DNA from: Bacteroides finegoldii DSM 17565
GTDB taxonomy: Bacteria > Bacteroidota > Bacteroidia > Bacteroidales > Bacteroidaceae
DNA length: 64,000 nucleotides
Assembly (NCBI RefSeq): GCF_000156195.1
Contig: NZ_GG688332.1
Span: 54,557 to 118,556 of the forward strand
Direction: 5' to 3'
Part shown: one piece after another, positions 54,052 to 62,489 of the stretch
Numbering within the stretch: the first letter of the stretch is position 1
How the letters are laid out: every line of letters begins with the position of its first letter
The notes under the pieces: generated by a model
Databases searched by the model: none
Told to the model about the DNA's origin: nothing
The model's input: only the letters and a program-made list of their open reading frames with translations
Position numbers and translations under genes: made by a program

Positions 54052-54951
54052 ATGGAGAAACTCAGTATAAATGCTTGTCCGGTGTGTGGTTGTACGCACT
54101 TGAAACGCGTCATGACTTGTACGGATTTTTATGCTTCGGGCGAACAGTTTGAGCTGTATTCGTGTGACGGTTGCAGCTTTACGTTCACGCAAGGAGTTCC
54201 GGTGGAAGCAGAGATAGGCAAGTATTATGAGACTCCCGATTACATCTCCCACACTGATACGCGCAAGGGCGCGATGAATAATATCTATCATTACGTACGT
54301 TCCTATATGCTGGGCAGTAAAGCGCGTCTGGTAGCCAGAGAAGCGCATCGCAAGACGGGACGTTTGCTCGATATAGGTACGGGAACCGGTTACTTTTCCG
54401 ATACGATGGTACGTCGTGGTTGGAAAGTGGAGGCGATAGAGAAAAGTCCGCAGGCACGTGAATTTGCAAAAGCGCATTTCAATCTGGACGTAAAGCCGGA
54501 GTCGGCACTGAAAGAGTTTGCTCCCGATAGCTTTGATGTCATTACCCTTTGGCACGTGATGGAGCATCTGGAACACCTCAATGAGGTGTGGGGACGACTC
54601 CGTGAGCTGCTGACGGAAAAAGGAGTATTGATTGTGGCAGTGCCCAACTGTTCTTCGTACGATGCCAAGCGTTATGGCGAATATTGGGCGGCATACGACG
54701 TTCCCCGCCACCTTTGGCATTTTACTCCAGGCACTATACAGCAGTTGGCTTCCCGTCACGGTTTTATTATGGCAGCACGCCATCCGATGCCGTTCGATGC
54801 GTTTTACGTATCTATGCTGAGCGAGAAACATTGTGGCAGTTCGTGCAGTTTCCTGAAAGGGATGTATGCAGGCACGCTGGCTTGGTTCAACGCTTTGGGA
54901 CGAAAGGAACGGAGCAGTTCTATGATTTACGTATTCCGAAAAAAGAGATAA
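54052..54951 (+). CDS. Class I SAM-dependent methyltransferase with N-terminal zinc ribbon
   Basis: 299 residues from the ATG at 54052; the frame is open upstream to 53977 but that part contains promoter-like sequence. Residues about 8-45 hold two cysteine pairs (CPVCGC and CDGC), a small zinc ribbon. SAM-binding motif I is LLDIGTGTGYFSD (about 106-118). Motif IV lies around FDVITLWHVMEHLEHL, and a motif VI-like ILIVAVPN run follows. This is the common ribbon plus Methyltransf_23 architecture, often linked to sugar or small-molecule methylation; the substrate is unknown. Gap to ftsX is 3 bases. Confidence 0.85.
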   Translation: MEKLSINACPVCGCTHLKRVMTCTDFYASGEQFELYSCDGCSFTFTQGVPVEAEIGKYYETPDYISHTDTRKGAMNNIYHYVRSYMLGSKARLVAREAHRKTGRLLDIGTGTGYFSDTMVRRGWKVEAIEKSPQAREFAKAHFNLDVKPESALKEFAPDSFDVITLWHVMEHLEHLNEVWGRLRELLTEKGVLIVAVPNCSSYDAKRYGEYWAAYDVPRHLWHFTPGTIQQLASRHGFIMAARHPMPFDAFYVSMLSEKHCGSSCSFLKGMYAGTLAWFNALGRKERSSSMIYVFRKKR

Positions 54952-54954
54952 CGC

Positions 54955-55836
54955 ATGGGAAATAAAAACAAGTATAAGTCAGGTTCGATTTTCGACATGC
55001 AGTTCATTACATCGAGTATCAGTACGACACTGGTGTTGCTGTTGCTGGGACTGGTCGTCTTTTTCGTGTTGACGGCACACAATCTTTCCGTCTATGTTCG
55101 TGAGAATATCAGTTTCTCTATTCTTATCAGTGACGATATGAAGGAAGCCGACATACTGAAACTTCAGAAGAAACTGAACGGTGAATCTTTCGTGAAAGAG
55201 TCCGAATATATCTCTAAGAAGCAGGCTTTGAAAGAGCAGACGGAGGCGATGGGCACTGACCCCAAAGAGTTTCTGGGTTATAATCCTTTCACCGCTTCTA
55301 TCGAAATCAAGCTCCATTCCGAGTATGCGAATTCCGACAGTATCGCGAAGATAGAGAAGAAGATCAAGAGGAATACCAACATACAGGATGTGCTCTATCG
55401 GAAGGAGCTGATTGACGCGGTGAATGACAATATACGGAATATCAGCCTGGTGCTGCTTGCGTTGGCAGTAGTGCTTACCTTTATCTCTTTTGCATTGATA
55501 AACAATACGATAAGGCTGGCCATTTACTCCAAGCGATTCCTCATTCACACCATGAAACTAGTAGGTGCGAGTTGGGGATTTATTCGTGGCCCATTCCTCC
55601 GAAAGAATGTGTGGAGCGGAGTGTTGGCGGCGGTTGTGGCAGATACGGTGTTGATGGGAACTGCTTATTGGGCGGTGACATACGAGCCGGAGCTGCTCCA
55701 GGTTATCACGCCCGAGGTGATGTTGATTGTATGTGCAAGCGTATTGGTGTTTGGAATTGTGATTACATGGCTCTGCGCCTATGTGTCAATCAATAAATAT
55801 CTGAGAATGAGGGCGAACAGCCTATACTATATTTAG
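54955..55836 (+). CDS. ftsX: Cell-division protein FtsX
   Basis: 293 residues. The architecture is that of FtsX: a short cytosolic start with KSGSIFDMQFITSS, membrane helix 1 (about 19-43), a periplasmic domain (about 44-165), then three more helices (about 168-192, 215-240 and 258-280). With FtsE it links the divisome to peptidoglycan hydrolases. ftsE is not adjacent, as is common in this phylum. It starts 3 bases after the methyltransferase gene. Confidence 0.93.
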   Translation: MGNKNKYKSGSIFDMQFITSSISTTLVLLLLGLVVFFVLTAHNLSVYVRENISFSILISDDMKEADILKLQKKLNGESFVKESEYISKKQALKEQTEAMGTDPKEFLGYNPFTASIEIKLHSEYANSDSIAKIEKKIKRNTNIQDVLYRKELIDAVNDNIRNISLVLLALAVVLTFISFALINNTIRLAIYSKRFLIHTMKLVGASWGFIRGPFLRKNVWSGVLAAVVADTVLMGTAYWAVTYEPELLQVITPEVMLIVCASVLVFGIVITWLCAYVSINKYLRMRANSLYYI

Positions 55837-55893
55837 TGGATAATGAGTGATAAGTAATAAGTTGAGGTAGTGAGACACGTCGTTTGCGACTTT

Positions 55894-55921
55894 AATTTAT
55901 AATTTTTAATTTATAATTTTT
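55894..55921. repeat. 14-bp AT-rich tandem repeat upstream of the DUF3098 gene
   Basis: AATTTATAATTTTT occurs twice in direct tandem just before the DUF3098 ATG (55932). A similar run of TTTTTAATT units precedes metK at 59723-59753. It may act as an UP-like element or an unstructured leader. Confidence 0.5.
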
Positions 55922-55931
55922 AATTGAAACT

Positions 55932-56174
55932 ATGTCTGACAAGCAGAAATTTGCCTTTGATAAAGTGAACTTTATCTTGCTAGCAATAGGAATGGCGATT
56001 GTTATCATCGGGTTCCTGCTGATGGCGGGACCTTCGTCGTCCGAAACAGCCTTTGAACCGGATATTTTCAGTGTACGTAGAATAAAGATAGCGCCTGCTG
56101 TTTGCCTGTTTGGCTTCTTGTCTATGATATACGCTGTGTTGCGCAAACCTAAAACTCAAAAGACAGAGAAATAA
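55932..56174 (+). CDS. DUF3098 small membrane protein
   Basis: 80 residues, with two membrane helices (about 13-32, FILLAIGMAIVIIGFLLMAG, and about 53-69, APAVCLFGFLSMIYAVL) joined by a loop with FEPDIFSVRRIKIAP, a family hallmark. Function unknown. The family regularly sits between ftsX and uppP in Bacteroidota, as here, which hints at a cell-envelope role. uppP follows after 2 bases. Confidence 0.88.
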   Translation: MSDKQKFAFDKVNFILLAIGMAIVIIGFLLMAGPSSSETAFEPDIFSVRRIKIAPAVCLFGFLSMIYAVLRKPKTQKTEK

Positions 56175-56176
56175 AG

Positions 56177-57031
56177 ATGGGGGATCTGACTACATTTGAA
56201 ACAATTATCATCGCTATTGTAGAGGGATTGACGGAGTTTCTTCCGGTTTCCTCTACGGGACACATGATTATAACACAAAACATACTGGGAGTAGAGAGTA
56301 CGGAATTTGTGAAGGCTTTTACAGTTATTATCCAGTTTGGCGCGATTCTTTCGGTTGTCTGCCTTTATTGGAAACGGTTCTTCCGGTTGAACAACACTCC
56401 GGTGCCTGCCGGTACTTTCTGGCTGAAGCGTTTGCTGCATCGGTTCGATTTCTATTGGAAACTGTTGGTTGCTTTTATCCCTGCGGCTATATTGGGTTTC
56501 TTATTCAGTGATAAGATAGATGAATTGTTGGAGAGTGTGACGGTGGTTGCCGTTATGCTGGTGATTGGCGGAGTGTTCATGTTGTTTTGCGACAGAATAT
56601 TCACGAAAGGAAGTGAAGATACGGTGCTGACGGAAAAGAAAGCATTCAATATCGGCTTGTTTCAGTGTATTGCCATGATACCGGGCGTTTCGCGTTCGAT
56701 GGCTACTATTGTGGGCGGTATGGCGCAGAAACTGACACGTAAGGAAGCAGCCGAGTTTTCGTTTTTCCTGGCAGTGCCGACGATGTTTGCGGCAACCGGA
56801 TATAAGGTGCTGAAACTCTTTCTGGATGGAGGGACTGAAATACTGATGAATAATATGCCGGCACTTATCATTGGTAATGTAGTGGCTTTTATCGTCGCTT
56901 TGCTTGCTATAAAGTTCTTTATAAGCTTCGTGACCAAATATGGTTTTAAGGCCTTCGGTTGGTATCGGATTATCGTGGGTGGAGCTATTCTGGTGATGTT
57001 GTTGATGGGATATAATCTGCAAATAGGCTGA
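56177..57031 (+). CDS. uppP: Undecaprenyl-diphosphatase
   Basis: 284 residues of BacA/UppP type. It dephosphorylates undecaprenyl diphosphate to recycle the peptidoglycan lipid carrier, and over-production gives bacitracin resistance. Motifs: EGLTEFLPVSSTGHM (about 14-28; the Glu-rich first motif with catalytic Ser/His) and PGVSRSMATIVGG (second motif, Arg essential). About eight hydrophobic segments. It starts 2 bases after the DUF3098 gene and is followed by truB after 51 bases. Confidence 0.96.
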   Translation: MGDLTTFETIIIAIVEGLTEFLPVSSTGHMIITQNILGVESTEFVKAFTVIIQFGAILSVVCLYWKRFFRLNNTPVPAGTFWLKRLLHRFDFYWKLLVAFIPAAILGFLFSDKIDELLESVTVVAVMLVIGGVFMLFCDRIFTKGSEDTVLTEKKAFNIGLFQCIAMIPGVSRSMATIVGGMAQKLTRKEAAEFSFFLAVPTMFAATGYKVLKLFLDGGTEILMNNMPALIIGNVVAFIVALLAIKFFISFVTKYGFKAFGWYRIIVGGAILVMLLMGYNLQIG

Positions 57032-57082
57032 CGGGCTTTGGATGAGTTGTCGCAGAAGCGAATGAGTTATAAATAAAGGCTG

Positions 57083-57805
57083 ATGAATTTTAAAAAAGGA
57101 GAAGTACTGTTTTTTAATAAACCTCTTGGGTGGACTTCATTTAAAGTAGTGGGACATGCCCGCTATCATATCTGTCGCCGGATAGGAGTGAAAAAACTGA
57201 AAGTCGGACACGCTGGTACGCTGGATCCTCTTGCAACGGGGGTGATGATAGTATGTACGGGTAAGGCCACGAAGCGGATAGAAGAGTTTCAATATCATAC
57301 GAAGGAGTATATCGCCACGCTCCGACTGGGGGCTACTACGCCGTCGTACGATTTGGAACACGAGATAGATGCTACCTACTCTACCGAACATATCACACGG
57401 GAGATGGTGGAAGAAGTGTTGACACATTTTATAGGTACGATAGAACAGGTTCCTCCTGCCTTCTCCGCCTGCATGGTGGATGGAAAACGTGCTTATGAGT
57501 TGGCACGGAAAGGCGAGGAAGTCGAACTAAAGGCGAAGCAGCTTGTTATCGACGAGATTGAATTGCTGGAATGCTGTCTGGAAACACCGGAACCGATGAT
57601 TCGGATTCGTGTGGTATGCAGCAAGGGAACGTATATCCGTGCGTTGGCACGCGACATTGGCGAAGCACTCCACAGCGGAGCGCATCTGACGGGCTTGATT
57701 CGTACACGTGTGGGCGATGTCCGTCTGGAAGACTGTCTGGACCCTGAACACTTTAAAGAGTGGATAGACCGGCAGGAAATAGAAAATGAGGAAGAAAATA
57801 ATTAA
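57083..57805 (+). CDS. truB: tRNA pseudouridine(55) synthase
   Basis: 240 residues. The catalytic Asp lies in GHAGTLDPLATG (about 42-53). Further family motifs are NKPLGWTSF near the start, the tyrosine-containing FSACMVDGKRAYELAR and GTYIRALARDIGE. It makes pseudouridine 55 in the T-loop of tRNAs. It lacks the C-terminal PUA extension of the E. coli enzyme, as is usual in this phylum. It lies 17 bases before queA in the same direction. Confidence 0.96.
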   Translation: MNFKKGEVLFFNKPLGWTSFKVVGHARYHICRRIGVKKLKVGHAGTLDPLATGVMIVCTGKATKRIEEFQYHTKEYIATLRLGATTPSYDLEHEIDATYSTEHITREMVEEVLTHFIGTIEQVPPAFSACMVDGKRAYELARKGEEVELKAKQLVIDEIELLECCLETPEPMIRIRVVCSKGTYIRALARDIGEALHSGAHLTGLIRTRVGDVRLEDCLDPEHFKEWIDRQEIENEEENN

Positions 57806-57822
57806 CGTAATAAGGAATAGAT

Positions 57823-58881
57823 ATGAAATTATCACAATTCAAATTTAAGTTACCCGAAGACAAGATCGCGTTGCACCCGACGAAGTATAGGGATGAATCG
57901 CGTTTGATGGTATTGCATCGTAATACTGGTAAGATTGAGCACAAGATGTTCAAGGAAGTTCTAGAGTATTTTGATGATAAGGATGTGTTTATATTCAACG
58001 ATACAAAGGTATTTCCGGCTCGTTTGTATGGTAACAAGGAGAAGACTGGTGCCCGTATCGAAGTGTTCTTGTTGCGTGAGTTGAACGAAGAACTACGCCT
58101 GTGGGACGTGTTGGTGGATCCGGCCCGTAAGATCCGTATCGGTAATAAGCTGTATTTCGGACCGGACGATTCGATGGTGGCTGAGGTGATTGACAATACT
58201 ACTTCGCGTGGCCGTACGCTCCGTTTTCTTTATGATGGGCCTCATGACGAGTTCAAGAAAGCTTTATATGAATTGGGCGAGACTCCCCTGCCCCATACGA
58301 TTATCAACCGTCCGGTAGAGCCGGAAGATGCGGAGCGTTTCCAGTCTATCTTTGCGAAGAAGGAAGGTGCGGTGACTGCCCCGACTGCCAGTCTGCATTT
58401 CAGCCGTGAGCTGATGAAACGTCTGGAGATCAAAGGAGTGGACTTTGCTTACATCACTCTGCACGCCGGTTTGGGCAACTTCCGCGATATCGATGTGGAA
58501 GACCTGACAAAGCATAAGATGGATTCGGAACAGATGTTTGTGGATGAAGCGGCTGTGAAGACTGTCAACCGTGCGAAAGATAACGGCAAGAATGTGTGTG
58601 CGGTAGGTACGACAGTGATACGTGCGATTGAAAGTGCGGTCAGCACGGACGGACATCTGAAGGAATTTGAGGGCTGGACTAATAAGTTTATCTTCCCCCC
58701 GTATGAATTCACCGTAGCCAATTCAATGATTTCCAACTTCCATATGCCGCTTTCTACCTTGCTGATGATTGTAGCTGCCTTTGGCGGTTATGAACAGGTG
58801 ATGGATGCTTATCATGTAGCGCTGAAAGAAGGTTACCGCTTCGGTACGTATGGAGATGCAATGCTGATTCTGGATAAATAA
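57823..58881 (+). CDS. queA: S-adenosylmethionine:tRNA ribosyltransferase-isomerase
   Basis: 352 residues, normal for QueA. It transfers and isomerises the ribosyl part of SAM onto preQ1-tRNA to give epoxyqueuosine. Motifs: FKFKLPEDKIALHPT at the start, NDTKVFPARL (about 64-73), APTASLHF (about 187-194), TLHAGLGNF and MPLSTLLMIVAAFGG. The stop overlaps the folK start by one base (TAATG), so the two genes are coupled. Confidence 0.97.
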   Translation: MKLSQFKFKLPEDKIALHPTKYRDESRLMVLHRNTGKIEHKMFKEVLEYFDDKDVFIFNDTKVFPARLYGNKEKTGARIEVFLLRELNEELRLWDVLVDPARKIRIGNKLYFGPDDSMVAEVIDNTTSRGRTLRFLYDGPHDEFKKALYELGETPLPHTIINRPVEPEDAERFQSIFAKKEGAVTAPTASLHFSRELMKRLEIKGVDFAYITLHAGLGNFRDIDVEDLTKHKMDSEQMFVDEAAVKTVNRAKDNGKNVCAVGTTVIRAIESAVSTDGHLKEFEGWTNKFIFPPYEFTVANSMISNFHMPLSTLLMIVAAFGGYEQVMDAYHVALKEGYRFGTYGDAMLILDK

Positions 58882-59366
58882 TGGCGAAAGTGTATGTAGG
58901 ACTCGGCACTAACTTGGGAGATAAAGAACAGAATCTTAAGGTTGCCGTGCAAAAAATAGAAGAGCAGATAGGGAAAGTCGTTTCCCTGTCTGCTTTTTAC
59001 ATAACTGCCCCTTGGGGCTTTACCTCTGAGAATAGTTTCCTGAATGCGGCGGCTTGTGTGGAAACGGAACTGTCTCCTTTGGATGTGTTGCAGAAAACGC
59101 AGTCGATTGAACGTGAATTGGGGCGCACGAAGAAGTCGGTCAATGGCGCTTATAGCGACCGCCTGATTGATATTGACCTGTTGCTTTATGAGGATCTGAT
59201 TCTCTCTGCAGTCACTCCGTCCGGAGCGGAATTGAATCTCCCCCACCCGCTGATGGCGGAACGTGACTTCGTGATGAAACCGTTGGCGGAAATAGCTCCG
59301 GAACTGGTACATCCGGTATTGGGGAAGACGATGCGGGAACTTATTTCTTCTTTTTCTCCGCAATAA
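58881..59366 (+). CDS. folK: 2-amino-4-hydroxy-6-hydroxymethyldihydropteridine diphosphokinase
   Basis: 161 residues. HPPK motifs: YVGLGTNLGDKEQNL at the start, the FLNAAACVETELSP substrate loop, RTKKSVNGAYSDRLIDIDLL (the signature with metal-binding Asp pair) and LNLPHPLMAERDFVMKPLAE. It transfers pyrophosphate from ATP to the pterin in folate synthesis. Its last 26 bases overlap the 3' end of a small membrane-protein gene on the other strand. Confidence 0.96.
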   Translation: MAKVYVGLGTNLGDKEQNLKVAVQKIEEQIGKVVSLSAFYITAPWGFTSENSFLNAAACVETELSPLDVLQKTQSIERELGRTKKSVNGAYSDRLIDIDLLLYEDLILSAVTPSGAELNLPHPLMAERDFVMKPLAEIAPELVHPVLGKTMRELISSFSPQ

Positions 59367-59529
59367 ATACCGGCAAATAGGCAATGCAGCCTATCAATAT
59401 TGCATACAGCAGATGAATCTCCTGGAACGGTCTGTCAATGAAATGGCAGACAATGGCATAGATGGCAATCGTGAAGCCTATATAAAGCGCCAGGACTAAG
59501 AGCGTTTTTAATTTCTTATTTAGAATCAT
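59341..59529 (-). CDS. Small two-helix membrane protein
   Basis: 62 residues. Two hydrophobic helices (about 9-29, TLLVLALYIGFTIAIYAIV, and about 39-56, IHLLYAILIGCIAYLPVFI) and a basic end EKKKK. Function unknown. It is convergent with folK and overlaps it by 26 bases. The start has no rival, and the clear transmembrane pattern argues that it is real despite its size. Confidence 0.65.
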   Translation of the reverse strand: MILNKKLKTLLVLALYIGFTIAIYAIVCHFIDRPFQEIHLLYAILIGCIAYLPVFIAEKKKK

Positions 59530-59589
59530 TTTAAATCTATTTATGTGTTAAATACGGACCAAAGATACTCATTATCTCCGAAATCTCTT

Positions 59590-59597
59590 TATCTTTG
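59590..59597 (+). promoter_or_regulatory. -7 promoter element of metK
   Basis: TATCTTTG fully matches TAnnTTTG. Transcription would start at about 59604, just before the predicted SAM-II riboswitch, leaving a leader of about 155 bases. Confidence 0.6.
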
Positions 59598-59610
59598 CAC
59601 CCGAAATGAA

Positions 59611-59665
59611 GGTGTGGACAGATTTGAGTAGCTTGCAACCACGGAAAAAAATGCTAAAACACGTC
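59611..59665 (+). promoter_or_regulatory. Probable SAM-II riboswitch in the metK leader
   Basis: The leader shows the SAM-II core order: GTGG (59614-59617), GATTTGA (59621-59627), CTTGCAACCAC (59632-59642), an A-rich linker and ATGCTAAAAC (59651-59660). GTGG pairs with CCAC (59639-59642) to form P1, and TAGC (59629-59632) pairs with GCTA (59653-59656) to form the pseudoknot. The class binds S-adenosylmethionine, and the gene behind makes SAM, so product feedback fits. The 95 bases between it and the ATG leave room for an expression platform, though no terminator is obvious. Confidence 0.7.
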
Positions 59666-59759
59666 TTACCGACGCTTTGCGGTTTAATCCTTGCAGCACT
59701 CACCTCTCCTGCTCTCTCTCATTTTTTAATTTTCAATTTTTAATTCTTAATTTAAAAAG

Positions 59760-61052
59760 ATGGGATACTTATTTACATCCGAATCGGTGTCAGAAGGACA
59801 CCCCGACAAGGTAGCCGATCAGATATCGGATGCCGTGCTTGACAAACTGTTGGCTTACGACCCCAGTTCGAAAGTAGCTTGCGAAACACTAGTGACTACC
59901 GGACAAGTGGTGCTAGCGGGTGAAGTGAAAACAAAAGCGTACGTTGATCTCCAGCTCATCGCACGTGAGGTAATTAAGAAAATCGGCTATACCAAAGGAG
60001 AGTACATGTTCGAAAGTAACTCTTGCGGTGTGCTTTCCGCCATTCATGAGCAGAGCCCCGATATCAACCGTGGTGTGGAACGTCAGGATCCGATGGAACA
60101 GGGTGCGGGCGACCAGGGTATGATGTTCGGTTATGCTACCAATGAAACGGAAAACTATATGCCGCTTTCTCTTGATCTGGCACACCGCATTCTGCAAGTG
60201 CTGGCTGATATCCGTCGTGAAGGAAAGGTGATGACTTACCTTCGTCCCGATGCAAAAAGCCAGGTAACTATCGAATATGACGACAACGGAACTCCTGTTC
60301 GTATTGATACAATTGTTGTTTCTACGCAGCATGATGACTTTATCCAGCCGGAAGATGATTCGCAGACTGCCCAGCTGAAGGCTGACGAAGAGATGTTGTC
60401 TATCATCCGTCGTGATGTGATTGAGATTCTGATGCCTCGTGTGATTGCTTCCATTCATCATGATAAGGTGTTGGCGCTGTTCAATGATAAAATTATCTAT
60501 CATGTCAATCCTACCGGAAAGTTTGTAATCGGTGGTCCTCATGGAGATACCGGTCTGACAGGACGTAAGATTATCGTTGATACGTATGGCGGCAAGGGTG
60601 CTCACGGTGGTGGCGCTTTCTCCGGAAAAGATCCCAGCAAGGTAGACCGCAGCGCAGCTTATGCGGCACGTCATATCGCAAAGAATATGGTTGCGGCAGG
60701 CGTAGCGGACGAAATGCTTGTACAGGTGAGCTATGCTATCGGCGTGGCTCGTCCGATCAATATCTTTGTAGATACTTACGGCCGTTCTCACGTGAACATG
60801 ACTGACGGTGAGATTGCCCGCGTTATCGACCAGTTGTTCGACCTTCGTCCGAAAGCTATCGAGGAGCGCCTGAAACTTCGTAATCCTATTTATCAGGAAA
60901 CGGCTGCATACGGTCACATGGGGCGCGAACCGCAGGTGGTAACGAAGAAGTTCTTCTCCCGCTATGAAGGAGACAAGACGGTAGACGTTGAACTCTTTAC
61001 ATGGGAGAAACTCGACTATGTAGATAAAATTAAAGCCGCTTTCGGTCTGTAA
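59760..61052 (+). CDS. metK: S-adenosylmethionine synthase
   Basis: 430 residues. It makes SAM from methionine and ATP with release of triphosphate. Signatures: SVSEGHPDKVADQISDAVLD near the N-terminus, GAGDQGMMFGYA (about 116-127) and GGPHGDTGLTGRKIIVDTYG with GAHGGGAFSGKDPSKVDRS (about 258-297). It is longer than the E. coli enzyme (384) because of insertions around 160-210 that are usual in Bacteroidota. It is monocistronic, with a probable SAM-II riboswitch upstream and a terminator downstream. Confidence 0.97.
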   Translation: MGYLFTSESVSEGHPDKVADQISDAVLDKLLAYDPSSKVACETLVTTGQVVLAGEVKTKAYVDLQLIAREVIKKIGYTKGEYMFESNSCGVLSAIHEQSPDINRGVERQDPMEQGAGDQGMMFGYATNETENYMPLSLDLAHRILQVLADIRREGKVMTYLRPDAKSQVTIEYDDNGTPVRIDTIVVSTQHDDFIQPEDDSQTAQLKADEEMLSIIRRDVIEILMPRVIASIHHDKVLALFNDKIIYHVNPTGKFVIGGPHGDTGLTGRKIIVDTYGGKGAHGGGAFSGKDPSKVDRSAAYAARHIAKNMVAAGVADEMLVQVSYAIGVARPINIFVDTYGRSHVNMTDGEIARVIDQLFDLRPKAIEERLKLRNPIYQETAAYGHMGREPQVVTKKFFSRYEGDKTVDVELFTWEKLDYVDKIKAAFGL

Positions 61053-61087
61053 ATAGTCTGAAACCGAGCTTGACTTATTTGATAAGA

Positions 61088-61142
61088 GCCGCAATTTCAT
61101 TTTCCTTTTCGGGGAAAGGAGGTTGCGGCCTTTGTTTTTTTT
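61088..61142 (+). terminator. Intrinsic terminator of metK
   Basis: GCCGCAA (61088-61094) pairs with TTGCGGC (61123-61129), and an inner TTTCC/GGAAA pair extends the stem. A T8 run follows. Confidence 0.75.
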
Positions 61143-61144
61143 CG

Positions 61145-61152
61145 TAATTTTG
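61145..61152 (+). promoter_or_regulatory. -7 promoter element of the LOG gene cluster
   Basis: TAATTTTG fully matches TAnnTTTG, 27 bases before the ATG at 61179 and directly after the metK terminator. Confidence 0.6.
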
Positions 61153-61178
61153 CAGGGTGATACAATAAAATCGTAGCA

Positions 61179-61766
61179 ATGAACCAGATACATTCCGTAT
61201 GCGTATATAGCGCTTCCAGCACCAAGATAAATCCTGTATATTTTAAAGCAGCCGAAGAGTTGGGCAGCTTGCTTGCCGAACATCACATTCGTCTGATTAA
61301 CGGGGCAGGCAGTATCGGCTTGATGTGTGCCGTTGCAGATGCGGTGTTGAAGAATGGCGGTGAAGTGACGGGAGTGATCCCCCGTTTTATGGTGGAACAG
61401 AATTGGCACCATACCGGATTGACAGAACTGATTGAAGTAGAATCCATGCATGAACGGAAACAGAAGATGGCAAATCTGAGTGACGGTATTGTTGCATTGC
61501 CCGGTGGCTGCGGTACGTTGGAAGAACTGCTGGAAATTATTACCTGGAAGCAATTGGGGCTGTATCTCAATCCTATTGTCATTTTGAATGTAAACGGTTT
61601 CTTTGATCCATTACTGGAAATGCTTGGGAAGGCGATTGACGAGAATTTTATGCGTCAACAGCATGGAGATATATGGAAAGTGGCACAGACACCTGAAGAG
61701 GCGTTGAGATTGCTCTATGAGACTCCTGTATGGGATATTTCCATTCGTAAATTTGCGGCTATATGA
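61179..61766 (+). CDS. LOG-family protein (cytokinin riboside phosphoribohydrolase-like)
   Basis: 195 residues, TIGR00730/LOG type. The two family motifs are PGGCGTLEE (about 108-116) and, ahead of it, MHERKQKM, the usual position of the RK motif. The N-terminal VCVYSASSTK and NGAGSIGLM nucleotide loops are present. Relatives cleave the N-glycosidic bond of AMP or cytokinin nucleotides and act on nucleotide 5'-monophosphates; the physiological role in gut bacteria is unsettled. Its stop overlaps the start of the DUF4271 gene (ATGA). Confidence 0.92.
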   Translation: MNQIHSVCVYSASSTKINPVYFKAAEELGSLLAEHHIRLINGAGSIGLMCAVADAVLKNGGEVTGVIPRFMVEQNWHHTGLTELIEVESMHERKQKMANLSDGIVALPGGCGTLEELLEIITWKQLGLYLNPIVILNVNGFFDPLLEMLGKAIDENFMRQQHGDIWKVAQTPEEALRLLYETPVWDISIRKFAAI

Positions 61767-62485
61767 TTGTGGAGCTGTTTACTTCCGGTGTTGAAGGCAT
61801 TCCTGTCTCCTATTCTCCCCGTACAGATGATACTATTGCTCTGACCTTGCTGGTTTGCTTTTTTCTTTCGTCTATTGCTTTGGCTAAAGGAAAGAAATTT
61901 CTGTCTCAGCAAGTGAAAGATTTTGTACTGCATCGCGAACGGACAAGTATTTTCGATAGCTCTACAGCGGCTGATGTGCGTTATCTGCTGGTGTTAGTAT
62001 TGCAGACCTGCGTGTTGTCGGGTATCACTTTTTTCAATTATTTTCATGATACGTGCCCTACCCTTATGGATCATGTGTCCTCTCTCCTGCTAGTGGGAAT
62101 CTATGTCGTCTTTTGCCTTACCTATCTCTTACTGAAATGGTTACTTTATATGTTTCTGGGGTGGACTTTCTTTAATAAAAACAGGACAAATATGTGGCTG
62201 GAATCTTATTCCGCACTCATATATTATATTGGATTTGCTCTTTTTCCGTTCGTGCTTTTTCTCGTTTATTTCGACTTGAGTTTTACCAATTTGATTATAA
62301 TCGGCTCAATTATTCTGATTTTCACCAAAATGTTGATGTTTTATAAGTGGATAAAGCTTTTTTTTCATCAATTTGGCGACCTTTTCCTATTAATTTTGTA
62401 CTTTTGCGCTCTTGAAATAGTACCTTGTCTGCTACTCTATCAAGGTATGGTTCGAATTAATGATATATTGCTAATAAAATTTTAG
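61763..62485 (+). CDS. DUF4271 multi-spanning membrane protein
   Basis: 240 residues with six or seven hydrophobic segments (for example ALTLLVCFFLSSIALA, LLLVGIYVVFCLTYLLLKWL, LFPFVLFLVYFDL and the C-terminal LFLLILYFCALEIVPCLLLY). This fits DUF4271, a Bacteroidota family commonly found directly before a uroporphyrinogen-III-synthase-like gene, as here. Function unknown. It is coupled to the LOG gene by a four-base overlap; the next gene starts 4 bases after its stop. Confidence 0.87.
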   Translation: MIVELFTSGVEGIPVSYSPRTDDTIALTLLVCFFLSSIALAKGKKFLSQQVKDFVLHRERTSIFDSSTAADVRYLLVLVLQTCVLSGITFFNYFHDTCPTLMDHVSSLLLVGIYVVFCLTYLLLKWLLYMFLGWTFFNKNRTNMWLESYSALIYYIGFALFPFVLFLVYFDLSFTNLIIIGSIILIFTKMLMFYKWIKLFFHQFGDLFLLILYFCALEIVPCLLLYQGMVRINDILLIKF

Positions 62486-62489
62486 GACG

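Noticed and set aside
59913..61553. A 546-codon frame antisense to metK and the LOG gene
   Set aside because: It is a shadow of two highly conserved plus-strand genes. It has no recognisable motif, no start signal and runs across a terminator.
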